Source of the DNA: Methanobacteriaceae archaeon
Lineage (GTDB): Archaea > Methanobacteriota > Methanobacteria > Methanobacteriales > Methanobacteriaceae
DNA: 7,973 nucleotides
Assembly: GCA_027318585.1 (NCBI GenBank)
Contig: DAHVOW010000041.1
Coordinates: 1 to 7,973, forward strand
Direction of reading: 5' to 3'
Shown: positions 5,941 to 7,973 of the stretch, one piece after another
Numbering within the stretch: position 1 is the first letter of the stretch
Layout: every line of letters begins with the position of its first letter
Position numbers and translations under genes: made by a program
The notes under the pieces: model-generated
The model's database searches: none
The model's input: the letters and a program-made list of their open reading frames with translations, nothing else
Told to the model about the DNA's origin: nothing

Positions 5941-6414
5941 ATGCCTGACTGGATCGTGCACGTGGCCGTGGCCTGGACCCTGTGCCATTTGTTGAGATTT
6001 AAGTATCCCCAGTTTGACACCCCGAACACCATCCTGGTGATGGTGGGGGCGCTTTTGCCGGATGTGGTGAAAGTGGTGATGCTTCCCAATCTCCTGGGCC
6101 ATGACTGGTGGAATTACGTCTATGCCCTGCACCAGCCCCTGGGATCCTTACTGGTGGCCGGGTTCGCTTCATTGTTTTTCGAGAATAAGAAGGAATCTTT
6201 ACTGTTTTTCAGCCTGGGAGTTATAACCCACTACGCCCTGGATCTCGTCCTGATACAGGTGAGTGGTGGTATCTACCTGTTCTATCCTTTAAGCTGGCTG
6301 GCCTTCCATCTGGACCTGGTGCCCAACGATGATTATTATATTACCATGGTGGCCCTGGGAGTGGCGGTCTTGATTTATTTGATAACTCATAGGGTATCAA
6401 AAGGAGCGAAATAG
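5941..6414 (+). CDS. membrane metal-dependent hydrolase-like protein (YdjM/DUF457 type)
   Basis: The start is ATG 5941, because GGAGG at 5929-5933 lies seven bases before it, inside the end of the upstream gene; a longer in-frame start at 5905 has no such site. The 157-residue product opens MPDWIVHVAVAW and carries the spaced residues typical of the YdjM/DUF457 'metal-dependent hydrolase' group: His7, LLPD with Asp41, His64 in ALHQPLGS, and THYALD with His97 and Asp101. Several hydrophobic stretches (about 29-48, 66-80, 88-106, 110-124 and 132-149) predict a membrane protein with the His/Asp residues grouped for metal binding. In this family the enzyme activity is inferred and no substrate is established; some relatives are placed near lipid or phosphatase functions. 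It forms an operon with the OB-fold-like gene, the stop and start being one base apart. Confidence 0.8.
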   Translation: MPDWIVHVAVAWTLCHLLRFKYPQFDTPNTILVMVGALLPDVVKVVMLPNLLGHDWWNYVYALHQPLGSLLVAGFASLFFENKKESLLFFSLGVITHYALDLVLIQVSGGIYLFYPLSWLAFHLDLVPNDDYYITMVALGVAVLIYLITHRVSKGAK

Positions 6415-6445
6415 TGGATTTAAACTGTTTATAATGAAAGTCCCA

Positions 6446-6476
6446 CCTCCTGATCTGGGGGATTTTAAATTCATTT
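6446..6476 (+). terminator. GC hairpin and T-rich tail after the two-gene operon
   Basis: CCTCC (6446-6450) pairs with GGGGG (6457-6461), one pair being T-G, around the six-base loop TGATCT. A T-rich stretch (ATTTTAAATTCATTTT) follows directly. It lies 32 bases after the stop of the DUF457-type gene. The shape fits an intrinsic terminator. Confidence 0.5.
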
Positions 6477-6690
6477 TGATGCCTGTCTCTTATGAAAATT
6501 ATTATATTCGAAACATTTTAATAATGAAAAGTAGTAATCATAATCAGACAACAATATTGACAGCATCTACTAGTACTACCATCTAAGCACATAGGACACT
6601 TGAATCCACTGAAGTCTTAAGCGGAACCTATAACTTAACCATATACTATTTCCAGAATATTAAGGACCGAATTATACCAGTTTGTTGTCT
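6477..6690. other. AT-rich intergenic stretch without a convincing gene
   Basis: Together with flanking bases this forms a gap of about 308 bp between the DUF457-type gene and the secreted deacetylase gene. It contains a 7-bp inverted repeat, ATTATTA (6498-6504) and TAATAAT (6519-6525), with a 14-base spacer. Short palindromes CAATATTG and TACTAGTA also occur near 6552 and 6569. A 35-codon frame (6479-6586) exists but lacks a ribosome site and any recognisable sequence. Nothing in it resembles a riboswitch or known RNA to me. Confidence 0.4.
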
Positions 6691-6712
6691 TTTTTTATAA
6701 AATATGGGGGGG
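6691..6712 (+). promoter_or_regulatory. TATA box followed by a seven-G run, promoter of the deacetylase gene
   Basis: TTTTTTATAAAATAT (6691-6705) is a strong archaeal-type box about 25 bases before the ATG at 6723, so the transcript may start at or just before the start codon. The run of seven Gs at 6706-6712 falls between box and expected start. If the leader is longer than expected, the same G run could serve as a ribosome site. Confidence 0.5.
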
Positions 6713-6722
6713 AAAATTGGTC

Positions 6723-7973
6723 ATGAAAAAACATATCATACTCATGACAAGTCTAATATTGGCAATAATATTATGTGGAGCAGTCAGTGCCGCAGATGAT
6801 ACCAACCCGGCGCCAGCAGCTGCCACCATTAATGAACCAGATCTTGTTATAACTAATTTTGATGTTCCTACCAACGTAGAAGTGGGAACCACCTATCCAG
6901 TCACCGTGACTGTGAAGAACAATGGAACGGCAAATGCCGGTGCCTTCAACGTTTATTTATGGGAAAACACCCAACTGTTGGATCAAAAACCGGTTTCCAG
7001 CCTGGCGGCAGGACAAAGTACCAATGTAGTTTTTAACTGGAATCCCACCAGTACCGGGACCACCAAACTGCAGGCCGGACTGAACTCCGACGACCTTATA
7101 ACCGAAACCGTACTCTACGATGGCGGTTCTAATTCTATACCCTTTACCTATACTACTTCTACCTCCAACACGCAGGAGTTTAATGGTTTTTGGGATTTCA
7201 CCGACAAAACGTTGATCTCCACTGTGAAGTGGGATGAATTCAACTACGCCGATGAGTACAACGTGGAACTGTACAGTGGCAACAAATTCGCCAGCTGGAA
7301 GTACCTGCAAGGCAGAATGACCGAGAACATCTGGTGGGATATTGGCCTCAGCCGGAACGACCCCGTATACTACGGTGGATTCACCGACGCTGACCTATCA
7401 TCCATCACCAAAATAAAGATATACTTCATCAGCGCCACTGCCGGAGCCAAAACCGCCTTAGTAAACAAAGTAACAATAAGGGATATTAAAAATTCCCAGG
7501 GGTACATCACCTTCCGCTTTGATGATGCCACCGCTTCCACGTACCAAAATGCCTACGCCCTGATGCAACCTTACGGTTACGCAGGTAGCGTGTTCCCCAT
7601 CATTAACAGTGTCGGTACCGCCGGTTACATGACCGTAGATCAGCTGAATACCCTATACAACAATGGTTGGGATGTGGGAAGCCACACCATGACCCACAGC
7701 TACCCACAAACTCTGGACACAGCCGGGATGATGGCAGAACTGGCCAACAGCAAACAATGGCTCTTAAACCATGGCTACACCAACAGCGCCAACCTATTCG
7801 TGGCCCCCTACTTCGCCATGACCAGCGCCTACTACGACCTCATCAGTCAATACTACCTGACCTGTGGAGTGGGAAACTTCGTTAGTATACCCGCAGGAAA
7901 GGGAAGCCTACCCCTACCGTCACCTAACTTCTTCCAGGCCACCAGTGGAAAAATTGACCTCAACAGCCTACCC
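6723..7973 (+). CDS. secreted CARDB and NodB-type polysaccharide deacetylase protein (3' end outside window)
   Basis: The frame is open from ATG 6723 to the last base, giving 417 residues of an unfinished protein. A signal peptide is clear: KKH, a hydrophobic core, and a likely cut after VSA (residue 23). Residues about 38-140 resemble a CARDB adhesion module: PDLVITNFDVP, VTVTVKNNGTANAG, and YLWENTQLLDQKPVSSLAAGQS. Residues about 150-255 are beta-rich (FWDFTDKTLIST...ITKIKIYFIS...VTIRDI) and look like a carbohydrate-binding-type sandwich. From 260 the NodB domain begins: motif 1 TFRFDDA (Asp267/Asp268) and motif 2 GSHTMTH (His321, His325) are intact, so the metal site is present. The position of motif 3 reads VAPYF (360-364) where R-x-PY-G is usual, so the conserved arginine seems replaced. 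It probably removes acetyl groups from a surface glycan at the cell exterior. The start is chosen for the signal peptide and TATA spacing; no good ribosome site precedes it. Confidence 0.85.
   Translation, partial: MKKHIILMTSLILAIILCGAVSAADDTNPAPAAATINEPDLVITNFDVPTNVEVGTTYPVTVTVKNNGTANAGAFNVYLWENTQLLDQKPVSSLAAGQSTNVVFNWNPTSTGTTKLQAGLNSDDLITETVLYDGGSNSIPFTYTTSTSNTQEFNGFWDFTDKTLISTVKWDEFNYADEYNVELYSGNKFASWKYLQGRMTENIWWDIGLSRNDPVYYGGFTDADLSSITKIKIYFISATAGAKTALVNKVTIRDIKNSQGYITFRFDDATASTYQNAYALMQPYGYAGSVFPIINSVGTAGYMTVDQLNTLYNNGWDVGSHTMTHSYPQTLDTAGMMAELANSKQWLLNHGYTNSANLFVAPYFAMTSAYYDLISQYYLTCGVGNFVSIPAGKGSLPLPSPNFFQATSGKIDLNSLP

Noticed and set aside
6479..6586. 35-codon frame in the intergenic gap
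   Set aside because: It has no ribosome site, no hydrophobic or other pattern, and is polar and Thr/Ser/Asn-rich as expected from AT-rich noncoding DNA.

Overview
The window looks like a piece of a methanogenic archaeon chromosome, most likely Methanobacterium or a close relative in Methanobacteriales. This is inferred from several things. There is a tRNA-Gln with the archaeal A1-U72 end pair. TATA boxes of archaeal type lie upstream of genes, with no bacterial -35/-10 pairs. A soluble MEDS/multi-PAS histidine kinase of the type common in methanogens is present, as are DUF1616 membrane proteins and a secreted CARDB plus polysaccharide-deacetylase protein. No mobile element, CRISPR array, rRNA or phage gene was seen.

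Layout. Positions 1-345 hold the 3' end of a DUF1616-type protein (soluble C-terminal part). A small two-helix membrane protein follows (426-626), then a block of about four degenerate 31-35 bp tandem repeats (610-742). Next is a membrane protein (775-1545) that resembles only the four-helix membrane half of DUF1616; a charged tail containing a 24-bp in-frame repeat takes the place of the usual outer domain. A tRNA-Gln(CUG) gene (1643-1714) separates this envelope cluster from a large cytoplasmic sensor kinase (1826-4723: MEDS, four PAS, HisKA, HATPase). The kinase converges, with a 21-bp gap, on a minus-strand class I SAM-dependent methyltransferase (4745-5365). Divergent from the methyltransferase is a tight two-gene unit: a membrane-anchored OB-fold-like small protein (5475-5939) and a YdjM/DUF457-type membrane metal-dependent hydrolase (5941-6414). 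An AT-rich gap of about 300 bp with a terminator-like hairpin and an inverted repeat leads to the last gene (6723 to beyond the right edge). That gene encodes a secreted protein with a signal peptide, a CARDB domain, a beta-rich domain and a NodB-type polysaccharide deacetylase domain.

How the genes may work together. Five of the seven protein genes encode membrane or exported proteins, so the segment leans towards cell-envelope functions. The kinase has no response regulator next to it and no transmembrane segment, so it probably senses a cytoplasmic or redox signal and signals to a partner elsewhere. No clear new multi-gene system is visible. The least explained items are the repeat block at 610-742, the truncated DUF1616 relative with its repeat-bearing tail, and the OB-fold/DUF457 pair.
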